From NCBI RefSeq assembly GCF_047228935.1, contig NZ_JBFEGG010000006.1, positions 1-64,000 on the forward strand: DNA of 64,000 nt. Direction: 5' to 3'. Positions 51,686 to 60,477 of this stretch are shown piece by piece. Position 1 is the stretch's first letter; each line of letters opens with the position of its first letter. The notes below the pieces were generated by a model. It was given only the letters and a program-made list of their open reading frames with translations. It had not been told where the DNA came from and did not search any database. Both the position numbers and the translations under genes were made by a program. Source of the stretch: Ornithinibacillus sp047228935 (GTDB lineage: Bacteria; Bacillota; Bacilli; Bacillales; Amphibacillaceae).

Positions 51686-54600
51686 CTATGATTGAATGTA
51701 CAATCTAACATTATCATCCTCTACTTGGAAGTCTTTCATAGTCGGTTTACTCTCAAAATGAACGGCATTGATAATTAGGTTTTTATGAACTAATTCTTCA
51801 AACTTCTTCAATACTTTTTGAACCAGTGGATTTGTCTCGACATAAAGGTCGACTCGTAAATCCACAGGGAGATTCAACTCCTTCCGATACGTTTGTACAG
51901 CACGAACGAATTCCCTAACTAGTCCTTCTTCCTTTAATTCTTCCGTTAAGACCGTATCTAATAGTATCGTGAAATTATTTCCCTCCGATAATGCATAACC
52001 TTCCTTAGCACGTTTTTCTATCGAGACTTCTTCTGGCGTTAGCGTTACTGAGTCACCAGAATTTAGTTTTAGTACTAGCTCTCTTTCTCGAACGAATTTA
52101 GTCTTTTCAGCCTCGGATAGATTTTCAACTTTCTGTTTAACTTCACCTAACGATTTACCCAATTTAGGTCCTGCTACGGCAAAGTTAAGATTGAAGGTAA
52201 GCTGTAATAAATCATGAACATCTACCCCCATAACTACCTCTTTCACATTCATTTCCTCTTTTATGATAGAGGTGTATGGATCAAGCTCATAGACAGTCGA
52301 GTTATCCTTTTGTATAACCACTAGCTTAGCTAAAGGCTGTTTTGTTTTAATTGTGGCTGTATTTCTCGCTGATCTTGTTAATTCAATTATCTCCAGCACC
52401 GCACTCATATCGTTTTCTAATGATACATCCATAAGCGTTTCATCTGCGACAGGGTAGTTAGACAGATGGACACTTTCCTTTACTAGACTGGAATATATAT
52501 CTTCTGAAACAAACGGTGTATACGGAGCCATGAGTTGAGCTAACTTTGTTAATACCTCATACAACGTAGTAAATGCTGCCCGCTTATCATCACTCATTCC
52601 ACTACTCCAAAAGCGTTGTCTAGAACGACGTACATACCAGTTACTTAATTCATCGATAAAAATCGTAATAGCCCTTGCTCCCCGTGTGATATCATAGTCA
52701 TTCAAGCTTTGAACTACTTCTTTTATCACAGAATTCAGTCGAGATAACACCCATTTATCAAGCGTTGTCTTTTCCCCACCTAAATCACGCCTCGAATCAA
52801 ACTGATCAATGTCCGCGTACATCGTATAAAAGGAATACACATTTAACAACGTATCGATTACTTTTGATTTAGCCTGGCTAACCGTTTTCTTAGAAAAACG
52901 CTTATTATTCCAAGGTGAACTATCCGCAAGAAGTGCCCAACGCAACGCATCTGCACCGAATTCCTGTATTAATTCCGTCGGGTTCAATGCATTCCCCTTA
53001 CTCTTAGACATCTTCTGCCCGTCTTCATCTAAAATATGCCCTAAGGAAAGGACACGCTTATACGGTGATTGTCCGGTATAAAGCGTAGAAACTGCAAGCA
53101 AGCTATAAAACCAACCACGTGTTTGGTCGACTCCCTCGATAACAACATCAGCAGGGTATTGTTTCTTAAACAAAGCTTCGTTCTCAAACGGATAATGATA
53201 CTGTGCAAAAAGCATGGAGCCACTATCAAACCACACATCAATTACTTCGCTAGTTCGCTCCATTCGTCCGCCACAAGAGCACTGTAAATAGATATTATCC
53301 ACATATGGTTTATGCAACTCGATATCATCTGGAACAGCATCTAACGAAAGCTCTCTTAATTCTTTAATCGAATTAGGGGCCATCTCACTACCACATTCCT
53401 GACAAACCCATACATTTAACGGAGTTCCCCAGTACCTGTTTCTCCCAATATTCCAATCCACCATATTATCTAAAAAGTTCCCAAATCTCCCATCTTTCAT
53501 ATGAGAAGGGTACCACTCGACCGCTTGATTATTCGCTTGCATCTTTTCTTTGACTGCGGTTGTTTGGATGAACCAGCCTTCCATCGCATAATAAAGTAGT
53601 GGACTGTCACATCGCCAGCAATGCGGATAACTATGTTCATATTTTTGTTTAGCAAATAATAGATTTTCCTTAGACAGCATTTTGATGATATCCACATCGC
53701 AATCTTTCACAAACCGCCCAGCAAGAGGTGTAACAACGTCCTTATAACGACCTTTAGAATCTACTACATTGATAAAATCAAATCCATGATCCTGTATTGC
53801 CTTATAATCATCCTCACCATGAGCAGGTGCGATATGCACAATCCCTGTTCCGCTAGTATCTGTTACAAAGTCTGCCCCTAACACCTGATGCCCCTTGGTA
53901 ACCGTCACATATGGAAAAGGCGGGAGATACTCAATTCCAACTAGATTCTTTCCTTTAAATCTTTCTAAAATCTCACAATCTCCCTTTAGTACAACAGGGG
54001 CTAAAGATTCTACCAGAACAAAAACCTCTTCGCCTTGCTTCACTCGTACGTAATCCATATTGGGGTTAACTGCCAAAGCAACGTTTGCCGGTAATGTCCA
54101 TGGCGTTGTCGTCCAGCCTAAAAAGTATTCATTTGTCTTACCCTTTACTGGAAACTTAACAGTCGCAGATAAATCAGATACATCCTTATAACCTTGCGCA
54201 ACTTCATGCGAACTTAGAGACGTCTCACAATGCGGACAATACGGAACAACACGGTGACCTTTATACAAATAACCCTTATCATGAATGTTCGATAAAATAT
54301 TCCACACCGATTCTATATAGTCATTGGTTAATGTAACATAAGGATCATCCATATCTACCCAATAACCAAGAGCTTCTGTAAACTGCCTCCACTCATTTTC
54401 ATACGTAAAGACACTTTCCTTACATTTTTCAATGAAGTTTACAACCCCATACTCTTCTATTTGATCCTTCCCACGAATATTCAACTGCTTTTCAACTTCT
54501 AATTCCACAGGCAATCCGTGGGTATCCCAACCAGCTTTTCGTAACACCTGATAGCCAGACATCGTTTTATATCTCGCCACAAAGTCTTTTATCGTTCTTC

Positions 54601-54763
54601 CAAGCGCGTGACCTGCATGTGGTAAACCATTAGCAGTCGGTGGTCCTTCATAAAATACATACGTCTGTTTACCTTCTCGATTAGCTATCGAACGTTGGAA
54701 TGTACCTTCTTCTTCCCACTGATTTCGAATTCTACATTCTCTCTCAACACTAGTCTCCTTCAA
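51686..54763 (-). CDS. ileS: Isoleucine--tRNA ligase, type 2 (eukaryote-like)
   Basis: A class I synthetase of about 1025 residues. The signature HIGH box appears as HAGH (about residues 49-52, GLPHAGHALGRT) and the KMSKS box as QKMSKSKGN. The zinc-type clusters YCPHCE, CWRC and CQECGSE are present, as is the editing domain. Its length and the NGLPHAGHALGRTIKD form place it with the eukaryote-like IleRS2 that resists mupirocin, as in some Bacillus. The start is uncertain: GTG 54772, ATG 54769 or TTG 54763; AGGTG best fits the TTG. A T-box leader precedes it. Confidence 0.9.
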   Translation of the reverse strand: MKETSVERECRIRNQWEEEGTFQRSIANREGKQTYVFYEGPPTANGLPHAGHALGRTIKDFVARYKTMSGYQVLRKAGWDTHGLPVELEVEKQLNIRGKDQIEEYGVVNFIEKCKESVFTYENEWRQFTEALGYWVDMDDPYVTLTNDYIESVWNILSNIHDKGYLYKGHRVVPYCPHCETSLSSHEVAQGYKDVSDLSATVKFPVKGKTNEYFLGWTTTPWTLPANVALAVNPNMDYVRVKQGEEVFVLVESLAPVVLKGDCEILERFKGKNLVGIEYLPPFPYVTVTKGHQVLGADFVTDTSGTGIVHIAPAHGEDDYKAIQDHGFDFINVVDSKGRYKDVVTPLAGRFVKDCDVDIIKMLSKENLLFAKQKYEHSYPHCWRCDSPLLYYAMEGWFIQTTAVKEKMQANNQAVEWYPSHMKDGRFGNFLDNMVDWNIGRNRYWGTPLNVWVCQECGSEMAPNSIKELRELSLDAVPDDIELHKPYVDNIYLQCSCGGRMERTSEVIDVWFDSGSMLFAQYHYPFENEALFKKQYPADVVIEGVDQTRGWFYSLLAVSTLYTGQSPYKRVLSLGHILDEDGQKMSKSKGNALNPTELIQEFGADALRWALLADSSPWNNKRFSKKTVSQAKSKVIDTLLNVYSFYTMYADIDQFDSRRDLGGEKTTLDKWVLSRLNSVIKEVVQSLNDYDITRGARAITIFIDELSNWYVRRSRQRFWSSGMSDDKRAAFTTLYEVLTKLAQLMAPYTPFVSEDIYSSLVKESVHLSNYPVADETLMDVSLENDMSAVLEIIELTRSARNTATIKTKQPLAKLVVIQKDNSTVYELDPYTSIIKEEMNVKEVVMGVDVHDLLQLTFNLNFAVAGPKLGKSLGEVKQKVENLSEAEKTKFVRERELVLKLNSGDSVTLTPEEVSIEKRAKEGYALSEGNNFTILLDTVLTEELKEEGLVREFVRAVQTYRKELNLPVDLRVDLYVETNPLVQKVLKKFEELVHKNLIINAVHFESKPTMKDFQVEDDNVRLYIQS

Positions 54764-54784
54764 CACCATCACCTCAATTTAAAT

Positions 54785-55060
54785 TAAAAAACTCGCCTCC
54801 TGTACATAGGAGGCGAGTTTATATACCAATATAATCTACCTTTAACAAAATAAAAAAAACCATAGTAGTGGTTTTTATCAAATTATTACACTACGTACTA
54901 TCATACGTGTCCTGGATATCGGTAGAATGCCGTCAAGGTTTAATATCGTTCAACCTTGCTTCTCGGAGAGGATTTTCATTATGGTCTTAACATTGACTTT
55001 CAGCACTTCGTCAACTCTCTGTAGATAAGATAAACATAACTACTCTTTCTCGTCATAGAA
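54785..55060 (-). ncRNA. T-box riboswitch of ileS, isoleucine specifier
   Basis: On the minus strand the leader shows stem-I features: the AGTA bulge, then the conserved AGAGAGTTGACGAAGTGCTG-like apical part (near 54990-55017). A specifier loop GAAA-ATC-C follows, with ATC at 54971-54973 matching Ile. The T-box proper is degenerate but keeps TGGT (near 54826-54830) that can pair with the tRNA ACCA end. The terminator AACTCGCCTCC/GGAGGCGAGTT (54790-54819) with a T-run follows directly. Uncharged tRNA-Ile would favour antitermination and raise IleRS. A TTGCTT/TAATAA promoter lies just upstream. Confidence 0.8.
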
Positions 55061-55149
55061 TTAATTATTAAATTAGTTAAATAATAGCGAAGCAAGATTT
55101 AAATGTCAATGACTATTGGTTTAATTTTATTTAGGACAAACTATGGAAA

Positions 55150-55700
55150 ACATGCTGAAGAGCGTTGTCATGATGCTTTTTCAATTAAAATTGGATTTTT
55201 TAGTGATGAGGACTGTTCTCATCATGTTTTTTTGCATAAATTAGTGGAAAAACACGATGAGGAAAGCTATCATCATGTTTTTCCAGCAGAAATCGTAAAT
55301 TTTGATGATGAGGCGCATTCTCATCACGTTTTTATAACATAAATCAGTGGAAAAACACGATGAGGAAAGCTATCATCATGTTTTTCTAGCAAAAATCGTA
55401 AATTTTGATGATGAGGCGCATTCTCATCACGTTTTTATTACATAAATTAGTGGAATAACACGATGAGGAAAGCTATCATCATGTTTTTCTAGCAAAAATC
55501 ATAAATTTTGATGATGAGGCGCATCCTCATCACGTTTTTATAACATAAATCAGCGGAAAAACACGATGAGGAAAGCTATCATCATGTTTTTCCAGCAAAA
55601 ATCGTAAATTTTGATGATGAGGCGCATTCTCATCATGTTTTTATAACATAAATTAATGAAACAACATGATGAGGAGCGCAATATCTTGTGATGTACATTT
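55150..55700. repeat. Six-copy 103-bp tandem repeat array with paired hairpins
   Basis: The motif CACGATGAGGAAAGCTATCATCATG recurs, in slightly varied form, at about 55151, 55253, 55356, 55459, 55562 and 55665, a period of 102-103 bases. Each unit has two hairpins: ATGATGAG..CTCATCA and CACGATGA..TCATCATG, separated by AAATTTTGAT-like and ATAAATTAGTGG-like spacers. The period is not a multiple of three and no frame is open throughout, so it is non-coding. It fills the gap between the ileS leader and the aldo/keto reductase gene. Confidence 0.85.
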
Positions 55701-55731
55701 ACCATACAATCAGCGAAGCACAGGATTACCC

Positions 55732-56574
55732 TTAAAAATCAAAATTATCCGGATCTGGTCCCACTCGATGATTAAGATTTAATCCATCAATGATTTCCAT
55801 TTCCTCTTTCGTCAATTCAAAATCAAACACAGATGCATTTTCCACAATACGATGCTCCTTAGTCGATTTTGGAATCGTTACTACTCCGTTTTGCAGGTCC
55901 CAACGTACGATGACTTGCGCTACTGATTTATTATGCTTATTCGCAATCTCTTGCAAAATCTCATGATTTAGTAATTGCCCCTGCATTAAAGGTGACCATG
56001 CTTCAAGCTGAATATCATTTTCCTCACAGAATGCACGCAACTCCTCTTGCGTTAATCGAGGATGGTATTCTACTTGATTCACCATTGGCTTAATTTCAGC
56101 ATCTTTCATTAACTCCTCTAGATGATGAATTTGGAAATTACTAACACCAATTGCCTTTACTCGACCTTCTTTATAAAGTGTTTCAAGTGCTCTCCAGGCA
56201 TCCTTATATTTCCCTTCAACTGGCCAATGAATTAAATATAAGTCTAAATAATCTAAGCCCAACTTCTCCAAACTTTTCTCATAAGCCCTTATCGTAGAAT
56301 CATAACCTAAATCAGAATTCCAGACTTTAGACGTGACAAACAAGTCTTCTCTAGAAATTTGTGCTTCTTTTAGGCCTAACGAAATCCCTTTGCCAACGCC
56401 TTCCTCATTTTCATAGATTGCTGCAGTGTCCACACTACGATACCCATGAGCAATAGCTGTTTTCACAGCATTAACTAACTCTGGACCTTCCTCAACCTTA
56501 AATACCCCAATACCAAGCCATGGCATTTCTACACCATTATGCAATGTTGTACTATCTTGCAAATGTTTAACCAT
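55732..56574 (-). CDS. Aldo/keto reductase (YvgN/glyoxal-reductase-like)
   Basis: A 280-residue NADPH-dependent reductase with a TIM-barrel fold. The catalytic tetrad is visible: Asp and Tyr in VDTAAIYENE (about 48-57), Lys in TSKVW (about 80-84), His in LIHWP. The cofactor region is IPKSTKEHRIVEN. It is the second gene after the MFS exporter (gap about 40 bases) and both are divergent from an HxlR regulator, a common arrangement for detoxification of electrophilic aldehydes or quinones. Confidence 0.9.
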   Translation of the reverse strand: MVKHLQDSTTLHNGVEMPWLGIGVFKVEEGPELVNAVKTAIAHGYRSVDTAAIYENEEGVGKGISLGLKEAQISREDLFVTSKVWNSDLGYDSTIRAYEKSLEKLGLDYLDLYLIHWPVEGKYKDAWRALETLYKEGRVKAIGVSNFQIHHLEELMKDAEIKPMVNQVEYHPRLTQEELRAFCEENDIQLEAWSPLMQGQLLNHEILQEIANKHNKSVAQVIVRWDLQNGVVTIPKSTKEHRIVENASVFDFELTKEEMEIIDGLNLNHRVGPDPDNFDF

Positions 56575-56614
56575 TCTATAAAACCTCCAATTTTTCTTGA
56601 GAAACTAGCCCCAT

Positions 56615-57811
56615 TTAGGATGCTAGTTTCACTTGATCTTTTTGTTCTAATAATCTACTTACTCCTGTGAGAATAGCAGCTATGATAACCATTACTGCCC
56701 CAATCCATGACGTATGAATTAAACCAATGGAATCCGTAATAAGTCCGCCTACATAGGAGCCAATTGCGATTCCAGCGTTTAATGCAGCAATATTTAAAGC
56801 AGAAGCTACATCCACTGCACCTGGCACCAATCTCTCTGCTAGCATCACGACATACACTTGTAGCCCAGGCACATTCATAAACGCTAATAAACCCATTAAC
56901 AAGATAGTGATTAATCCTGCCATTTTAAATGGAGCTGTAAATTGTAAAATAAATAAGATAACTGCTTGTACGATAAACATATAAAACAATGCACGCGTTG
57001 GATTTTGATTGGATAATTTTCCACCAACCATATTCCCGATGGCAATTGCAATTCCATAAACTAATAAGATTACCGCTACAGAGCCTTCTTTAAACCCCGT
57101 TATATTTTGAAGTAAGGGAGATAAGTAGGTAAACACTACAAATGTCCCACCATATCCCAATGCAGTAATAATAAATATAAGTAATAATCGCCCATTCTTC
57201 ACCAGCTTAAGCTGGTCACCAAACGTAGCCTTCATACCTTTACGTAAATTGGACGGAACGAGAACGCTATTTGCAATTAGTGCGATAATACCAATAATGA
57301 CAATAACTAGAAACGCTGCTCTCCATCCAAAATGTTGCCCAATAAATGTTCCAAAGGGTACACCAGTTACAGTTGCTACGGTAAGACCTGTAAACATGAT
57401 GGAAATCGCGCTAGCTCGACGATTCTCAGGAACTAAATCTGCTGCAATAGTAGAACCTATGGACATAAAAACACCATGTGAAAACGCCGATATAACACGC
57501 GCCACTAATAATACACCGATCGAAGTAGAGATAGCCGCAACACTATTCCCTATAATGAATACCACCATAATCCAAAGCAACAACGACTTCCTAGACATAT
57601 TTGATGTTAAGGAAGTCAAAATTGGCGCCCCAAACATAACCCCTAATGCGTATAACGAAACCGTTAACCCTGCAGTAGTTACCGGCACATGTAAATCCTC
57701 CGCCACTAACGGAAGTAATCCGACACTAATAAACTCTGTCGTACCAATCGCAAATGCACTTACTGCTAACGCAAGTAATGCAAGCGTACTTTGTATTTTA
57801 CTTAAACCCAT
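56615..57811 (-). CDS. MFS exporter, DHA1 (YdhP/AraJ-like)
   Basis: A 398-residue, 12-helix transporter with the DHA1 motif AFAIGTTEFISVGLLPLVAEDL, RVISAFSHGVFMSIGSTIAADLVPENRRASAISIMFTGL-type motif C region, and GVPFGTFIGQHFGWRAAF. The ATG at 57811 follows GGAAGGA; the frame extends to 57835 without a good site. Drug or sugar-phosphate efflux is typical. It is first of the operon with the aldo/keto reductase. Confidence 0.87.
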   Translation of the reverse strand: MGLSKIQSTLALLALAVSAFAIGTTEFISVGLLPLVAEDLHVPVTTAGLTVSLYALGVMFGAPILTSLTSNMSRKSLLLWIMVVFIIGNSVAAISTSIGVLLVARVISAFSHGVFMSIGSTIAADLVPENRRASAISIMFTGLTVATVTGVPFGTFIGQHFGWRAAFLVIVIIGIIALIANSVLVPSNLRKGMKATFGDQLKLVKNGRLLLIFIITALGYGGTFVVFTYLSPLLQNITGFKEGSVAVILLVYGIAIAIGNMVGGKLSNQNPTRALFYMFIVQAVILFILQFTAPFKMAGLITILLMGLLAFMNVPGLQVYVVMLAERLVPGAVDVASALNIAALNAGIAIGSYVGGLITDSIGLIHTSWIGAVMVIIAAILTGVSRLLEQKDQVKLAS

Positions 57812-57921
57812 ATATTGTCCTTCCCTTTCTACCAATTAAAATGAAAAAAGTATAGTTGAATTCGCCGGCAAATGTTATTATGTGATAAGTGGTTCAAAAA
57901 GGGAAGTACGCACTTTAAAGT

Positions 57922-57959
57922 GATATAAGTACTTTTTAGTTATATAGGTACTTTTTAGT
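57922..57959. promoter_or_regulatory. Tandem 19-bp repeats, probable HxlR operator
   Basis: Two near-identical 18-base copies, ATATAAGTACTTTTTAGT (57923-57940) and ATATAGGTACTTTTTAGT (57942-57959), are in direct orientation with a period of 19. A third partial, reversed element (GTACGCACTTTAAAGTG) lies just left. They sit between the divergent MFS and hxlR starts. HxlR-type proteins bind such sites as dimers. Confidence 0.62.
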
Positions 57960-57983
57960 GCCTATGAATTTGGAGGCGTTACT

Positions 57984-58346
57984 ATGGAAAAAAAGAAATA
58001 CAATATATCTGTTGAAGCAACATTAGAAGTAATTGGCGGAAAGTGGAAGACCGTCATCCTTTGCCATCTTACCCATGGGAAAAGACGAACAAGTGAATTG
58101 AAGCGATTGATGCCTAATATCACACAAAAAATGTTGACACAACAGCTTCGTGAGCTAGAGGCAGACGGGGTTATTGAGCGGATTGTTTATAATCAAGTAC
58201 CACCAAAAGTAGAATATCAATTAAGTGAATATGGGAAAAGCTTAGAAGCCATTTTAAGCTCGTTATGTACATGGGGTGAAAATCATCTCATCAAGGTGTA
58301 TGGCGATATATCGGAAGTGTTAGAAGAAAACAGTTTAAACCATTAA
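57984..58346 (+). CDS. HxlR-family transcriptional regulator
   Basis: A 120-residue winged-helix regulator with the HxlR core (TLEVIGGKWKTVILCHL, RRTSELKRLMPNITQKMLTQQLRELEADGVI, VEYQLSEYG). The quinone-sensing N-terminal Cys of YodB/CatR is absent; Cys27 lies in the first helix. GGAGG precedes the ATG. It is divergent from the MFS/aldo-keto operon, which is its likely target. Confidence 0.9.
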   Translation: MEKKKYNISVEATLEVIGGKWKTVILCHLTHGKRRTSELKRLMPNITQKMLTQQLRELEADGVIERIVYNQVPPKVEYQLSEYGKSLEAILSSLCTWGENHLIKVYGDISEVLEENSLNH

Positions 58347-58487
58347 TTTTCTACTTTTATATTGAGTTAAAAGGGAAGTCCTTATGAATTTTACCAACTA
58401 TAGGCAGATGTGCACGAAATGGAAGATAATGCATATCGTATTACTATAACGCTTGTAGTGGGCGAATATCATAGAGGTGATTAACGA

Positions 58488-59138
58488 ATGTCTTCAAAAC
58501 TTGATTACACTTCCCCTTCAACTCAATTTAGCTTTGACGTAAATAAAAGTACGTTATTTAAAAAAGACAACCAAAACTACATTAACATCTTAGGCATACA
58601 ACAATTAAACTCGCTTGAAAATGTCTCATTATTAGACATTTTCCTAGGCACTAATAATGTAGTTGAACCACATTATCATCAAAATGCGGCAGAGCTAGTA
58701 TACTGTATTTCCGGATCTGCCACGGTCTCTATCCTCAATCCTTTTACAAAGGAAATTCAAAATTACACCATTACACCTGGACAGGTTGCAAATGTTCCTC
58801 AAGGCTGGTGGCATTATGAGGTGGCTTTAGTTGATGATACGCACCTGTTAGCCATTTTCGATGCACCAACTCCAGAAGTGATTTTAGGCTCCGATATCTT
58901 AAAATTTACTCCTGCTTCCATCATGTCCCATACTTATTGCATTGATAAAAACTTATGGCAACAAGCAACCGCACCGGTGAAACCTACTACCTATATCGGA
59001 CCATATAAAGATTGCAACGGACAACAGGAACATACCCAATATCAACAAAAGACTACACCATATAATCAACCAAGACAAACACAAAACTATCAACCTATTA
59101 CGTATATTCCATATCCATATTACTGGGGCAATCCATAA
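58488..59138 (+). CDS. Cupin-domain protein with Tyr/Pro/Gln-rich tail
   Basis: A 216-residue protein with one cupin barrel (about 45-150). Motif 1 is EPHYHQNAAELVYCISGSA with metal-ligand histidines and a glutamate; motif 2 is PGQVANVPQGWWHYEV. The C-terminal 60 residues are Gln/Thr/Tyr-rich and end in ITYIPYPYYWGNP, echoing the PYPYPYP head of the cupin at 41086. It resembles oxalate-decarboxylase-type cupins in the barrel, but activity is unproven. A spore-surface location is inference. GAGGTGATTAACG precedes the ATG. Confidence 0.78.
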   Translation: MSSKLDYTSPSTQFSFDVNKSTLFKKDNQNYINILGIQQLNSLENVSLLDIFLGTNNVVEPHYHQNAAELVYCISGSATVSILNPFTKEIQNYTITPGQVANVPQGWWHYEVALVDDTHLLAIFDAPTPEVILGSDILKFTPASIMSHTYCIDKNLWQQATAPVKPTTYIGPYKDCNGQQEHTQYQQKTTPYNQPRQTQNYQPITYIPYPYYWGNP

Positions 59139-59306
59139 AATTTAGAACGGATTAAAAAACCAAATCGGACTTGTCATTTTGTGAAGCAACACGTGGGAAA
59201 TCGCGTTGATCTGCACGAGAATAAATAATCGCCTAATCCATTATACCAGGATAGTGATAAGTAATAGAGTCATCCCCACCTCCCGTACCTTGAGCCATAT
59301 AAGATA

Positions 59307-59337
59307 AATAGGGTATCCAATAATAGGACACCCTATT
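59307..59337. terminator. Terminator after gerC
   Basis: The stem AATAGGGTATCC/GGACACCCTATT (one mismatch) is located 10 bases past the gerC stop. The plus side also has TTTTG. Confidence 0.7.
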
Positions 59338-59347
59338 TTGTATATAA

Positions 59348-60475
59348 TTACTTTTTAACCCCCATGCTTTTCAATAAAAATGTAACATTAACGTGTAAAG
59401 AGTCTTTAGTAAAAGAATATTCCCCAAGCTTATTAGGAGTTACCCTTTTATGAAACACTTTGTTTCTAATATTATAAATATCAATACTATGATCTATTCC
59501 AATTTGATATGTAGTCTCTATTTCATTCTCCATTTGTTTCGAAACTAACTCCATAACTTCCTCAGGATTCAGATTTTCCTCTAGTCCCTTTACCATTCCT
59601 GAAGCCTGAACAGTTATATCCACCCGAATATTCTTTCCATTTATTTCAACACTAGTATTTGTTAATAGTTGTTCCACTTCAACTGTACCTACAATACTTT
59701 CTTCATCCTTTATATCTATGGTACTTCTTTCTGTATTATTTTGTGTCCATCTAAGTCCTACCACATCATCAAAGGATAACCAACCTTTGTACTTACCTTC
59801 TGATACAGCATGAACACCATTTATCTCCAGAACATTCTTTTCTAATGTTTCTTCGGTTGCCTGCCTCCAACTCGATGTGTTCACTTGAAGCGACGGTATA
59901 AGTCCAGTTCCTCCTGGCTCGCTATAAATAGATATAAACTTATGCAATCGAACTGGCTCTATATATGAATAGCTTTTAAATAAATCTAAAGGACGATACA
60001 ATATAGTATACACTGGTGGTAGCTGAAAAAAGCCCGATGTACTTAATATATCCTCTATGGATTCCTTTGTTCCAAATACCCATGGTGTATAACGAAATTC
60101 ACCATTTTTACTTAAAGATAGTTCCACTTCCTCTATTCCTCGCTCAAGAACTGATTCTGTATATATAATTGCTCCAATATGAGACCAATCTATACTTAGT
60201 TGTGAAGTTCGATAAATCTCGTCTATCGCTATATTGAACGTCTCTCCTTCTCCTCTCCCAATAAATAACGGAGATGGTTGGCTAGTTTTAACCTCCTGCT
60301 TGGCAACATTAGAAAAATCTAATAGCTGAACATAAACGATATATCGATTATCTTTATAATCTATCGCTAATGTAACCGGATAATTAACCTCTCCAATATT
60401 TTTTTCATCCCAGCAGCCCATCACAACAACTAACATACCACCTATACAAAGGAGTTTTATAAAACGATTTACCAT
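59348..60475 (-). CDS. gerC: Ger(x)C-family germination lipoprotein
   Basis: A 375-residue C subunit of a nutrient germinant receptor in the spore inner membrane. The signal peptide has lipobox VVMGC, with the modified cysteine at residue 21 followed by WDEKNIGE. The family motif VNYPVTLAIDY is seen. AAGGAGA precedes the ATG, 2 bases after the gerA stop. It is last in the gerB-gerA-gerC operon. Confidence 0.92.
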   Translation of the reverse strand: MVNRFIKLLCIGGMLVVVMGCWDEKNIGEVNYPVTLAIDYKDNRYIVYVQLLDFSNVAKQEVKTSQPSPLFIGRGEGETFNIAIDEIYRTSQLSIDWSHIGAIIYTESVLERGIEEVELSLSKNGEFRYTPWVFGTKESIEDILSTSGFFQLPPVYTILYRPLDLFKSYSYIEPVRLHKFISIYSEPGGTGLIPSLQVNTSSWRQATEETLEKNVLEINGVHAVSEGKYKGWLSFDDVVGLRWTQNNTERSTIDIKDEESIVGTVEVEQLLTNTSVEINGKNIRVDITVQASGMVKGLEENLNPEEVMELVSKQMENEIETTYQIGIDHSIDIYNIRNKVFHKRVTPNKLGEYSFTKDSLHVNVTFLLKSMGVKK

Positions 60476-60477
60476 TG

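Noticed and set aside
55103..55342. Plus-strand frame encoding a His/Asp/Glu-rich peptide (HDEE..HHVF)
   Set aside because: It is translation of the 103-bp repeats, whose period is not a multiple of three. There is no ribosome binding site.
55150..55700. CRISPR array
   Set aside because: Units are 103 bases and nearly identical over their whole length, with no unique spacers. No cas genes are in the window.
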